From the NCBI GenBank assembly GCA_013306675.1, contig JABLUY010000352.1, positions 6,526 to 28,594 on the forward strand: DNA of 22,069 bases. The letters are read 5' to 3'. Below, piece by piece: positions 6,790 through 14,276 of the stretch. A program made the translations under genes and the position numbers. This DNA is from Thraustochytrium sp. TN22 (lineage: Eukaryota > Sar > Bigyra > Thraustochytrida > Thraustochytriidae). Within the stretch, counting starts at the first letter, position 1, and each line of letters starts with the position of its first letter. The notes under the pieces are model-generated. The model did not search any database, was not told the origin of the DNA, and saw nothing but the letters and a program-made list of their open reading frames with translations.

Positions 6790-7646
6790 TCCTCTGCCAG
6801 GTCACCAGACCTTTACTTGCGTGTCGAAACGCTTTCGCGGCAAAAGCCTGCGTGTTGGGATGGTCTGCTCCCATCGCCTCGAGCAGAATGCTCAAGGCCT
6901 GCTCATAGAGGTTCAGGGCGGCGCCTCAGTCCTTTCGGGCGCGGTGCACCCAGGCGAGGTTATTGAGCGAGGCTGCGATGTAGGGATGGCGAGGCCCAAG
7001 GGCTTCTTGACGAATCGACAAGGCTTCCGTGTGGCACCGCATTGCTTGCTCAAAGCTCTCCTGCTTGTCATACACGGAACCCATTTTGTTGAGAGTGTTC
7101 GTCACGAAGACGTCGCGCGTGCCGCACGCTTCTTGCCGAATGGACAGGGACTCCTTGTAACACCGCGGCGCGTCCTCGCAGCGATCCATGTCTGCGTACA
7201 CCATCACCTATGCTGTTGAGCGTCCCTGCCACGTCACGACTCTGCGGCCCGTTGCTTTCTCGAAAAATGGGCAGGCCTCCCTCGAGGCTCCGCAGCGCCT
7301 CTTCGTGTAGGCCATGCTCCTTGTACACGTCACCTATGTTTCTGAGCAAGGTTGCAACCGAAGAATTCCGCGGGCCGAGCTCCACTTTAATTTTAACAAT
7401 CTCCAGGGCCTCGCGATAGTCTTGCAGCGTGCCGTCGTAGTTGCCTTGGGTCGCGAGCACGACCCCCACTTGGTTGAGCACACTCACCATCTCCATCATG
7501 TCGCCGCCTTGCCACCGCGTCTCCTCGACCTTGTCGCGTGGAATACTGGTGGGCCAGTCGCGCTGGCGACGTTGCACGTTTGCGTTCAGCGTTGTATATC
7601 TGTCCGGGAGCTTGTCCTCATCGGCGGCACTGTCGACTTGCCTCAC
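6790..7646 (-). pseudogene. Decayed kinesin-light-chain-type TPR gene (one frameshift, one in-frame stop)
   Basis: Reading the minus strand from about 7499, TPR units follow the usual 42-residue pattern (LNQVGVVLATQGNYDGTL, then LLRNIGDVYKEHGLHEEAL). At 7205 one extra base shifts the frame after TLNSIG; the next frame carries on exactly with MVYADMDRCEDAPRCYKESL and LNKMGSVYDKQESFEQAM, up to LNNLAWVHRARKD. TGA at 6928-6926 then interrupts the helix, and the same frame resumes with GAALNLYEQALSILLEAMGADHPNTQ until about 6790. Two independent lesions inside one continuous TPR array indicate a pseudogene, unless the assembly has errors. No TIR-like domain or good ATG with a folded N-terminus is visible upstream, so the 5' part also seems lost. 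A 152-bp gap separates it from the stop of the next TPR gene on the same strand. Confidence 0.75.
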
Positions 7647-7798
7647 GCGCGAAGCAAGCGGGTGACGCGAAGAGGGAAATCAGAGCTTCTGCTTCTTTCC
7701 TTTTGCCGATGGGGCGCGAGTGGGTGATAGTGAATGAACGAATGCCGGAGCGTCGACTTGATCCGGCTTCTCGCGAGCCTCGCTCTCTTCCCAGCAAA

Positions 7799-10036
7799 TT
7801 AAAGATGCAACGCAGGTCCCCTTTGCTTTTGCAGACGCACAGCGCGATCCCTGGCGGCCATGGCGGGAATAGAATCCTCGCCATGAGCGGTCACCCGAAG
7901 CTCCGCGAGCTCGTCCGCGTAGATGCACGCGAGTCCCCAATCCTTGAGCGAAGAGCACACGTCGATGAGATCGGTGAGGACTTCGTCCGTAAGGTCTTGC
8001 TGCGTAGATCTGGCGGGCTTGCAAAGGTCGTACGTTTGCTGCAGACATCGGACCGCAGCTTGAGGGCGACCCGCTTCTCTGTGGAGACGCGCGATCGCGT
8101 GGAACATGCCTGGGAGCTCGGTAAAAACGAGAGCGTCGTCGTACAAGATGCAGAGCGCATCCAAGGCACGCTCCGACAGGACCGCGCCGCGCCGCCAGTC
8201 GCCCTGCATCGTGCAGAGGCTGGCGTAGGTGGAATAGAGCATAGGCTCCACTTCGTGCAGCACGAGCTCCCGGGCCACGGCAAGAGCTCGGTCCAAGGCG
8301 GCGCGCGCATCATTGAAGCTACCAATCTTCATGAAAGCGCCGGCCTGAGCGTCGCAGGCGGCAACTGCGATGAGCCCACGATCCGCCCTCCGCTGCCGCA
8401 TGCGATCAATAAGCACCAGAGCCTCGGCGTGACGGCCCTCCGCCACGTGCAAAGATGCCGTCACTTTCAAGACGGAGTCTACAGAGTACGAGTGGAAGGC
8501 GGCCGCCTCGTCCGATGCGAACTGCGCCGCCTCGTCCAGACATCTGGCCGCCGCTTGGAGCTCCTCCTGCTCCACGTACGCCTCGCCCATGAATTTCAGC
8601 AGGCCCGCCTTGCGAAGTCGCGCCGCAGCGCCCGACTCGCCTCGGGCGCGCTCCAGTGCCTCCTTCCACACCTCCAGCGCCTCGCCGTGTCGTCCCGCGC
8701 GCATGTGCACTTCGCCCAGGCTCTCCAACACCGCGCACACGCGATCATCGCCCGGATCCAGCGCGTCCAAGGCGATGCGTAAAGCTACCTCCAAGAACTC
8801 CTGCGCCTTGGCGTACCGGATCCAACACAGATAGAACTCCCCCAGAGCGCTCAGCGTCTTAATCGTCGTCGGGTCTTCCGCGCCCCGCGCGGACCGCTGC
8901 AGGTCGAGCGCCTCCTCCAGAGTCTCCAGCGCCGCCTTCGCCTCGGACGAGTCCATCATGAAGCGCCCCAGCCCCAGCAGCATGTCAGCCGCGCCATCCA
9001 CGTCTCCCTGCGCCTGCAAAGCATCCGCCCTGCCCCGCGCGCTGCGCTTGAGCCACCCCACGCGCAGTTCTCTCACGCGCGCGTTCACGGTGGCAAAGCC
9101 GTCCCCGTCTTCCTCTTGTTCTTCCATGACTTGCATCAGCGCCGCGTCCTCGCTCGTGCGCTCGCGCGCCGCGCGCCGCGCGTCCACCTCGTCGCGGAGA
9201 CTCCACGCCACTTCCTCGGGCCGGCGCAACATCGCCGCCCAGAAGGCCTCCTCCTCGCCGGCACAGAACGCCGCGCTCACCATCGTCGCCTCGCCCACGT
9301 TGGCCAGCTCCCATATGCACCACGCGCGCTGCACCAGGGAGGGCCGCTCCCAGGCGTCCAGGACCGCCACCACGCCGCCTTGGAAGAGGCCCAATGCGTG
9401 CCGCAGCCCGTGCTTTACGAAGCGTCGCTCGCTCGCCGCCGCTGCCTGGCGCTGCGCCGCACAAAACACGTCCAGCCACACGTACGCATCCTCGCCCACA
9501 TGTGACGCCAGGGCCTCGACAAGGTCCACGAACCGCATCTCATGCGCATGCACGACGTAGCAGCCCTCGAACCGTCGGCTCGTCTCCGCTTCCATGTACG
9601 CAATGTACGGCCGCTGCTGCGAGCCCGTCGCTGCCGCCCCCACCACGAACATGGCCACGTCCGCCGTCGTCCAGTCCTCGCGTCGCACCTCTCGCGCGTT
9701 CGCCCCGAGGACCACCTCGACCACCACGTCCTGCCCGTCGTCGCGCCTCCTTTTGGCGCGCACGACCCCGGGCTGCTCCAGCCGGGCCAGCACCTGCAGC
9801 CGCGTCCCCTCGCCCACGCCGGCGTCCACGTCCTGCGTGGTCTCCACGAGCTCCACGTCCGCCGCCTCGTTCTCCGCCACGCCCTGCAGCCACTGCACGC
9901 TCACGCATCTGTAGTCCACGCGCCCCTCGCGCTCCTCCTCCAGCGCCGCCAGCGCGTGCGCGTGCGCGTGCCTGCGCGCCGCGCGCTCGCCCTGGCGGCT
10001 GCCGCGCAGCAACCGCCGCGCGCTGCGTCGGAGCAT
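7799..10036 (-). CDS. TIR-like domain plus TPR array protein A (745 aa)
   Basis: I start at ATG 10036-10034 (MLRRSARRLL); the frame is open to 10192, but the upstream residues are not conserved in the paralogue. Residues 1-44 are Arg/His-rich. Residues 45-87 share a pattern with the paralogue at 11544 (VS..L, DV, G-T-x-L, A-x-LE). REDWTT is at 119-124. Residues 160-244 follow the order of a TIR fold: a strand (YVVHAHE), helix (RFVDLVEAL), strand (YVWLDVFC, 185-192), helix, then strand and helix VLDAWERP...RAWCIWEL, with Glu243 where TIR NADases have the catalytic Glu of WCLxEL. From about 330 on, diverged TPR-like repeats (roughly nine, such as LESLGEVHMRAGRHGEALEVW) run almost to the end. 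No NB-ARC or P-loop is visible. The likely role is an intracellular sensor or scaffold; NAD cleavage is an inference. Confidence 0.8.
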   Translation of the reverse strand: MLRRSARRLLRGSRQGERAARRHAHAHALAALEEEREGRVDYRCVSVQWLQGVAENEAADVELVETTQDVDAGVGEGTRLQVLARLEQPGVVRAKRRRDDGQDVVVEVVLGANAREVRREDWTTADVAMFVVGAAATGSQQRPYIAYMEAETSRRFEGCYVVHAHEMRFVDLVEALASHVGEDAYVWLDVFCAAQRQAAAASERRFVKHGLRHALGLFQGGVVAVLDAWERPSLVQRAWCIWELANVGEATMVSAAFCAGEEEAFWAAMLRRPEEVAWSLRDEVDARRAARERTSEDAALMQVMEEQEEDGDGFATVNARVRELRVGWLKRSARGRADALQAQGDVDGAADMLLGLGRFMMDSSEAKAALETLEEALDLQRSARGAEDPTTIKTLSALGEFYLCWIRYAKAQEFLEVALRIALDALDPGDDRVCAVLESLGEVHMRAGRHGEALEVWKEALERARGESGAAARLRKAGLLKFMGEAYVEQEELQAAARCLDEAAQFASDEAAAFHSYSVDSVLKVTASLHVAEGRHAEALVLIDRMRQRRADRGLIAVAACDAQAGAFMKIGSFNDARAALDRALAVARELVLHEVEPMLYSTYASLCTMQGDWRRGAVLSERALDALCILYDDALVFTELPGMFHAIARLHREAGRPQAAVRCLQQTYDLCKPARSTQQDLTDEVLTDLIDVCSSLKDWGLACIYADELAELRVTAHGEDSIPAMAARDRAVRLQKQRGPALHL

Positions 10037-10280
10037 GCTTCTTGATTGAGAAGTGAAGCTCGCACGCGAATTCTTTGATTGCAACTTGTTGAAGAAGGTG
10101 AAGCGGCAGTGTGTGTCATGTGCGCGCGGCAGCGATGACGAGCGCGTTTGAACAACTTGAACAACAAGACACGTAGGCCTACTGCACGACAAATCATGAT
10201 CAGTGACAGGCGAGCGAGCTGCCCGCCCAAGGATGGGAACTCTCCGGAAGCTGGTTATGTTACACTTTCTTAGTTATTCG
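10037..10280. promoter_or_regulatory. Short spacer: promoter side of TIR-like/TPR A and 3' end of the INO80C-like gene
   Basis: This 244-bp spacer separates two minus-strand genes. It is less GC-rich than its flanks. The end nearest the INO80C-like stop is A/T-rich and, in transcript sense, reads GTGTAACATAACC, a possible cleavage or polyadenylation region. No other motif is clear. Confidence 0.4.
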
Positions 10281-11117
10281 TTAGGCGGCGTCGAGACGTG
10301 CACGTACACGAGCGCGCTCGTCAGCAATGATGCGAAGCGCCTCGTGAAAGGGCGCTGTCGCAGACGCCCGCACCCATGCAGGCGGCTGCTCACGGAGCTG
10401 CTCAAAGGCACGCGCATGCGCATAGTACAAGGAGCTCTCAGGGTCCTTGTACGGCGCAGGCAAGCCCGTGATTGCACAGAGCTTGCGGGCTGGGTAGCGA
10501 GGCTCGCCAGCGCGCGCAGAAAAGTAGTCCGGCGCATCCACGTCCGCAACCGAGGTTGCAAGACTCAGCTTGCGCGCGTTCTCGTCCAGCAAAATGTCAG
10601 CCAGCGCACGCACCTTGCGCTTGGGCTTGGGCTTTGCGGCCGCCGCCGACGCAGCAGTCGCCTTCTTGCCGCCCGACGCCGTAGCGGCCACCGCCTTTTT
10701 GGCCTTTTTGCTGGCTGCGCGCTCGCGCTTGCGCGCGCGCCCCGACGCGGCCCGCTTGCGCGAAGCCGCGGCGGCTCCCGGCGCCGCGCCGCCCGCCTCG
10801 CTCGCGTCCGAGTCCGAGTCGGCCTCGGACGCAGGCTCCTCGAAGGCGTCGCTGTCCCCGTCGTCGCCGCCGTCGTCGGCGTCGCCTTCGATGAGCGCGT
10901 CGCCCACGTTGGTGCTCTCCAGCCGCTCCACGCGCGCCTCGCGCTTGCGCTGCAGCGCGTCCACGCCGTCGTACGCCGTCCACCGCCGCGTCTTTTGCCG
11001 CCGCTCGCGCTTCTCCGCATCCGCGCGCGTCGTGCGCCGCCGCCCGCCCGCGCCATCCGCCGGCAGCCGCACGCCCAGCTCGTCCTGCAGCGTGTCGCCC
11101 CACCCGTCGCGCCCCAT
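10281..11117 (-). CDS. INO80C/IES6-like: YL1_C-domain protein, INO80C/Ies6-like chromatin-remodelling subunit (278 aa)
   Basis: ATG 11117-11115 (MGRDGWGDTL) is chosen; the frame is open to 11330, but that part does not look protein-like. Stop is TAA 10283-10281. Residues 25-70 are basic and helical, 78-107 an acidic Asp/Glu/Ser tract, and 115-170 a Lys/Ala/Arg-rich linker with nuclear-signal-like clusters. Residues 170-245 hold the conserved part: LADILLDE, then PDYFSARAGEPRYPARK and CAITGLPAPYKDP...YYAHARAFEQLRE. This matches the YL1_C domain and specifically the layout of Ies6/INO80C (ILxSE, then NYFS, then GLxAxYTDP), which binds in the Arp5 module of the INO80 nucleosome remodeller. SWR1 subunit YL1/VPS72 also ends in YL1_C, but its N-terminal histone-binding part is not recognisable here. 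It is nuclear by inference and is transcribed divergently from TIR-like/TPR B. Confidence 0.8.
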   Translation of the reverse strand: MGRDGWGDTLQDELGVRLPADGAGGRRRTTRADAEKRERRQKTRRWTAYDGVDALQRKREARVERLESTNVGDALIEGDADDGGDDGDSDAFEEPASEADSDSDASEAGGAAPGAAAASRKRAASGRARKRERAASKKAKKAVAATASGGKKATAASAAAAKPKPKRKVRALADILLDENARKLSLATSVADVDAPDYFSARAGEPRYPARKLCAITGLPAPYKDPESSLYYAHARAFEQLREQPPAWVRASATAPFHEALRIIADERARVRARLDAA

Positions 11118-11543
11118 CCTCCCTGCGCTACCCGGCGGCCCGCCCCGGCCTTCGAGCTTTGATTGTCTTTGTTTGTTTGCTGACTGTGTCAGACTCGGAG
11201 CAACGGTGATGATGAGAGACCAGAATGACAGAATCGTCACAATCAAGAACCGACTCGGAGCCGCGAGCGTGCCGCCGTGCAGCGGCGTGGCGTGACCGTC
11301 GCAAGATCGTATCGTATACCTGGCTTGCAACGACTTGTCAGGTGGTTTGCGGCGCTGCCTGCACGGCGCTGTGCGGCACGATCATCATCTCAGACTGGCG
11401 CACACACACCCTTGCCAAATGGGATCCGCAGACGACCGACCGCAGCCTGCCAGTGGCGCAGCCTGGCGTAGCCCGGCGGCACGCGCCAGCCGTGGCCGAA
11501 GTATCAATCTCGCAATACGCAGGCTCAGGCTCGGAATCGCGCG
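11118..11543. promoter_or_regulatory. Divergent intergenic region between the INO80C-like gene and TIR-like/TPR B
   Basis: These 426 bp hold the promoters of two divergent genes. The part near 11160-11260 is less GC-rich, with AAACAAACAAAG on the minus strand and a repeated GACTCGGAGC at about 11192 and 11250. I see no TATA box and no coding potential. The leader just before ATG 11544 is rich in GGCTCAGGCTCGG-like sequence. Confidence 0.4.
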
Positions 11544-13643
11544 ATGGCCGAAGCGCGGCTGACGCCGGTGAGCCTGCGGCTGCTGCGTGCGCTGCAGACT
11601 GGGGTGGAGAGGGAGCTGGTCGCGGAAGACGTGCGGCTCTTCGTGGCGCAGCGCGACCTGAGCGAAAAGGTAAGGCGAGGGTCGACGCTCGTGCTCGTGG
11701 CCGACCTGGAGGGCGACATCAAGCAGGGCAAGGCAGCGCATCAGCAAGACGCCGTCTGCCTCTTCGTGGACGGACTTGACGCCATCGAGAAGCGCCGCGA
11801 GGACTGGACCACGGAGGACGTGGCGCAGCATGTCCTGTGGCCGCGCATGCCGAGCGACACGAGGCGATACACAGAGTGCTGCGCTCCATCAGGCCTCGGC
11901 AAGCCAGCGCAAGGCGCCTACGTGTGCCATGCGCGCGGAGCGCGCTTCGCAGACCTCGTCAATGCGCTGCTCGCAGCGCACGCGGACCAGGACATCAACG
12001 AGGCCTTCGTGTGGATCGACGTCTTTTGTGAGGACTTTGCCGTCGGACCCGCGCGCCAACAAGAAGCCGCGCTGCGCATCGAGCGCACCGTTGCCGCCAT
12101 CGCCAGCTTCGACCGCGTCCTCGCCGTTTTGGACGCATGGGACGAGCCCGCCATCCTGGGCCGCGCCTGGTGCACGTGGGAACTGCTCACCGCGGAGCGC
12201 AAAGGCCGCCCCGTGGAACCCGCGCTGCCGCCCACCCAGCGCGAAGACTTCGAGCAACTGCTGCTAAATCAACCTGACGAGGTCGTGCGCGCGCTCAGCG
12301 CCGACTTTGACGCGCGCAACGCGCAGACCAGCCTCGCCACCGACCGAGCGGCCCTGGCCAGCGCCATTGACTCCACCCTCCAAGGCGGCCATGCCGCGCT
12401 CAGCACGCAACTCAACGCGCTCGCGCGCACCTGGATTACGCGCCTCGCACGAGACGCCGTAGATGCTGCAAAACATACCGCCGCGCAAGAATCCTCCTCC
12501 GCCTCCTCCTTCGCCTCCTCCTCCTTGACATCCTCCTCCCCGGCCCAGGTGCTGCACAGCCACTTGCTGGACCGCCTCGCACTCGTGCTCACGGCGCAGA
12601 CACGCCTGGACGAGGCGCTCCTGGCCGCCGAGGAGGCGCTCGAGCTGCGTCGACGCACCTGCGGCCCGCATCACGCCGACGTGGCCGCCTCGCTGCAGGC
12701 CACAGGCCGCATCCTGCTCAAGCTGGGTCGCACCGACGAGGCGCGCGACCGCCTCGACCAGGCGCTCCACACCCGCAGACAAGTGCTCGGCCCGCGCCAT
12801 GCCAGCGTCGCCACCACGCTCAACGCCATCGGCCAGATTGACGCGGCCGAGGGCCGCCTCGACGATGCCCTGCTTGCATACCAGGAAGCCCTCGAGCTCC
12901 TGCGAGACGCGCTCGGGCCGCGCCACCCAGACGTGGCGGCCGTTCTCAACAACCTTGCCATGACATACCACGCGCAGGGCCGCAGCGACGAGGCCCTCCG
13001 CCTCTGCGACGAGGCGCTTCACATTGGCAAGGAGGAGACGCTTGGCCCGCGCCACGCGCACGTCGTCACCACGCTCAACAACATGGCGCTCGTCCTCGGT
13101 GACTGCGGCCGCCACGACGAGGCGCTACGCCGCATGGAGGAGGCGCTCCAAGTCGCCACCAAGACGCGCGGTCCGCGCGACCCGGTCGTCGCCAGCACGC
13201 TCTCCAATATCGCTGCGGCGCTCTGCCACCACGGGCGCTACGACGAGGCGCTGCGCCACATGCACGAGGTCCTCGCACTGCGCCGCGATCTCCTCGGCCC
13301 GGCTCACCCGGACACCGCCGCTGCGCTCGCCGGCATCGCCCGTCTGCACTTCGCCGAGGGCCGCCTCGACGAGGCGCTGCGCTACCACCTCGACGCGCTG
13401 CGCATCTACGAGTCCTCTCCCTTACCGTCGCCTCCTCACGATCTCGCCGCCGTGCATCAGGACATAGCCGTCATCCACGAGGCGCAAGGCCATTTACCTG
13501 CCGCCGTCGATGCCTGCACTCGAGCTCTCCGTGTCTTGCAGCACGCCCCGCTGCCCCCGGACAATGCGCAGCTTGCCGACATCAACGCCCATCTCCTCGC
13601 GCTGCGTCGTCGTCGTCGCGCGGCTCGTTGTCTCGTGCAGTGA
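11544..13643 (+). CDS. TIR-like domain plus kinesin-light-chain-type TPR protein B (699 aa)
   Basis: ATG 11544 opens MAEARLTPVSLRLL. Residues 9-56 match the N-terminal module of protein A. REDWTTEDVA is at 85-94. Residues 125-214 show the TIR-like order: YVCHARG, helix RFADLVNAL, strand FVWIDVFC (155-162), helix, then VLAVLDAWDEP...GRAWCTWEL, with Glu213 at the position of the TIR catalytic Glu. Residues 315-334 are a Ser-rich linker. Residues 340 to about 680 form eight regular 42-residue TPRs of the kinesin-light-chain type, with LGPRHPDVAA-like turns and LNNLA/EAL signature helices. The array therefore appears as 126-bp in-phase repeats in the DNA at about 12560-13580. The C-terminus is Arg-rich. 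Protein B's TPRs are closer to consensus than protein A's, and nearer to those of the pseudogene. Probably cytosolic; ligand and partner are unknown. Confidence 0.85.
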   Translation: MAEARLTPVSLRLLRALQTGVERELVAEDVRLFVAQRDLSEKVRRGSTLVLVADLEGDIKQGKAAHQQDAVCLFVDGLDAIEKRREDWTTEDVAQHVLWPRMPSDTRRYTECCAPSGLGKPAQGAYVCHARGARFADLVNALLAAHADQDINEAFVWIDVFCEDFAVGPARQQEAALRIERTVAAIASFDRVLAVLDAWDEPAILGRAWCTWELLTAERKGRPVEPALPPTQREDFEQLLLNQPDEVVRALSADFDARNAQTSLATDRAALASAIDSTLQGGHAALSTQLNALARTWITRLARDAVDAAKHTAAQESSSASSFASSSLTSSSPAQVLHSHLLDRLALVLTAQTRLDEALLAAEEALELRRRTCGPHHADVAASLQATGRILLKLGRTDEARDRLDQALHTRRQVLGPRHASVATTLNAIGQIDAAEGRLDDALLAYQEALELLRDALGPRHPDVAAVLNNLAMTYHAQGRSDEALRLCDEALHIGKEETLGPRHAHVVTTLNNMALVLGDCGRHDEALRRMEEALQVATKTRGPRDPVVASTLSNIAAALCHHGRYDEALRHMHEVLALRRDLLGPAHPDTAAALAGIARLHFAEGRLDEALRYHLDALRIYESSPLPSPPHDLAAVHQDIAVIHEAQGHLPAAVDACTRALRVLQHAPLPPDNAQLADINAHLLALRRRRRAARCLVQ
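12560..13580 (+). repeat. 126-bp-period coding repeats (eight TPR units)
   Basis: Each 42-codon unit repeats GGCCCGCGCCA...GACGAGGCGCT-like blocks, as in 12640-13370. Units differ at many positions, so this is an old array kept by protein selection. Recombination between units, or with the other TPR genes nearby, would keep the frame. Confidence 0.8.
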
Positions 13644-14276
13644 GCGATGTTTCGTCAGAGGCTGGCTGGCATCGCTTCCGACTTGCCTGAAGAGTGAGTT
13701 CTTTGCCGGTGGCAGGCCTCTGCAGTGCAGTGCTGGCTCGTGCTGCCTGCCTGCCTGTGGGCCGACTCGGCGATTGGCCGCAGTGGCGACATCGGTTTTC
13801 CGGCCAAGTTGACTCGGAATCTCGGACCGGACCGGTGCTGCCGGCGCCTGGCCGGTAGTAGTAGCAGCCTTCGTAGTGCTCAGCTCACTGCTTTTCAGCG
13901 CCGCGCCGGGCCGTGCATCCGTGCGGCGAGGCCGACTCTGTAGCCGCTCCTGCGATCGGCGTGCAGCGCTCTGTCTCTCTCTCTCTGTCTCTCTCCGGCT
14001 TTCTCTTTCTCTCTCTCTCTCAGGCTCCCAGGCTCCTTCCTCTCTCTCCGAGTCCGAGTCGTGATTCATTCTGCGCCCGACCACTGCCAGGCCGCAGCTT
14101 GTGCCACGCCGTACGCCGCGCGGACCACAGCCACTGGTAGTGGACCGCAACTGCGGACAGGCCAGCGGCGGTCGGAGAGGCGCGCGACGACCACGTGATG
14201 GCGCGCGCGGTGGAGGGCGCGACGCAGCAGTCCACTTTGGCCGGGCCGGCCGGCCGAGCCCAGAGGCCCCGCTGGC
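13644..14276. promoter_or_regulatory. Intergenic region and leader of the ABCA gene, with CT-rich tract
   Basis: No convincing gene lies in these 633 bp. Positions 13644-13700 are the 3' flank of TIR-like/TPR B. Positions 13970-14023 are an almost pure pyrimidine tract of CT repeats ending in CAG, typical of an initiator-type pyrimidine patch or of a 3' splice site of a leader intron. An in-frame TGA at 14196-14198 precedes the ABCA ATG at 14277, which supports that start. Confidence 0.5.
13970..14023 (+). repeat. CT-rich polypyrimidine tract ending in CAG
   Basis: TCTCTCTCTCTGTCTCTCTC-like sequence is broken once by CCGGC and then runs TTTCTCTTTCTCTCTCTCTCT to CAG at 14021-14023. Whether it is a simple repeat, a core-promoter element or a splice acceptor cannot be told from sequence alone. 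Confidence 0.65.

Noticed and set aside
6926-6928. TGA as a selenocysteine codon in the TPR gene
   Set aside because: The position is a helix residue in a TPR with no redox role, and a separate frameshift lies nearby; decay is simpler.
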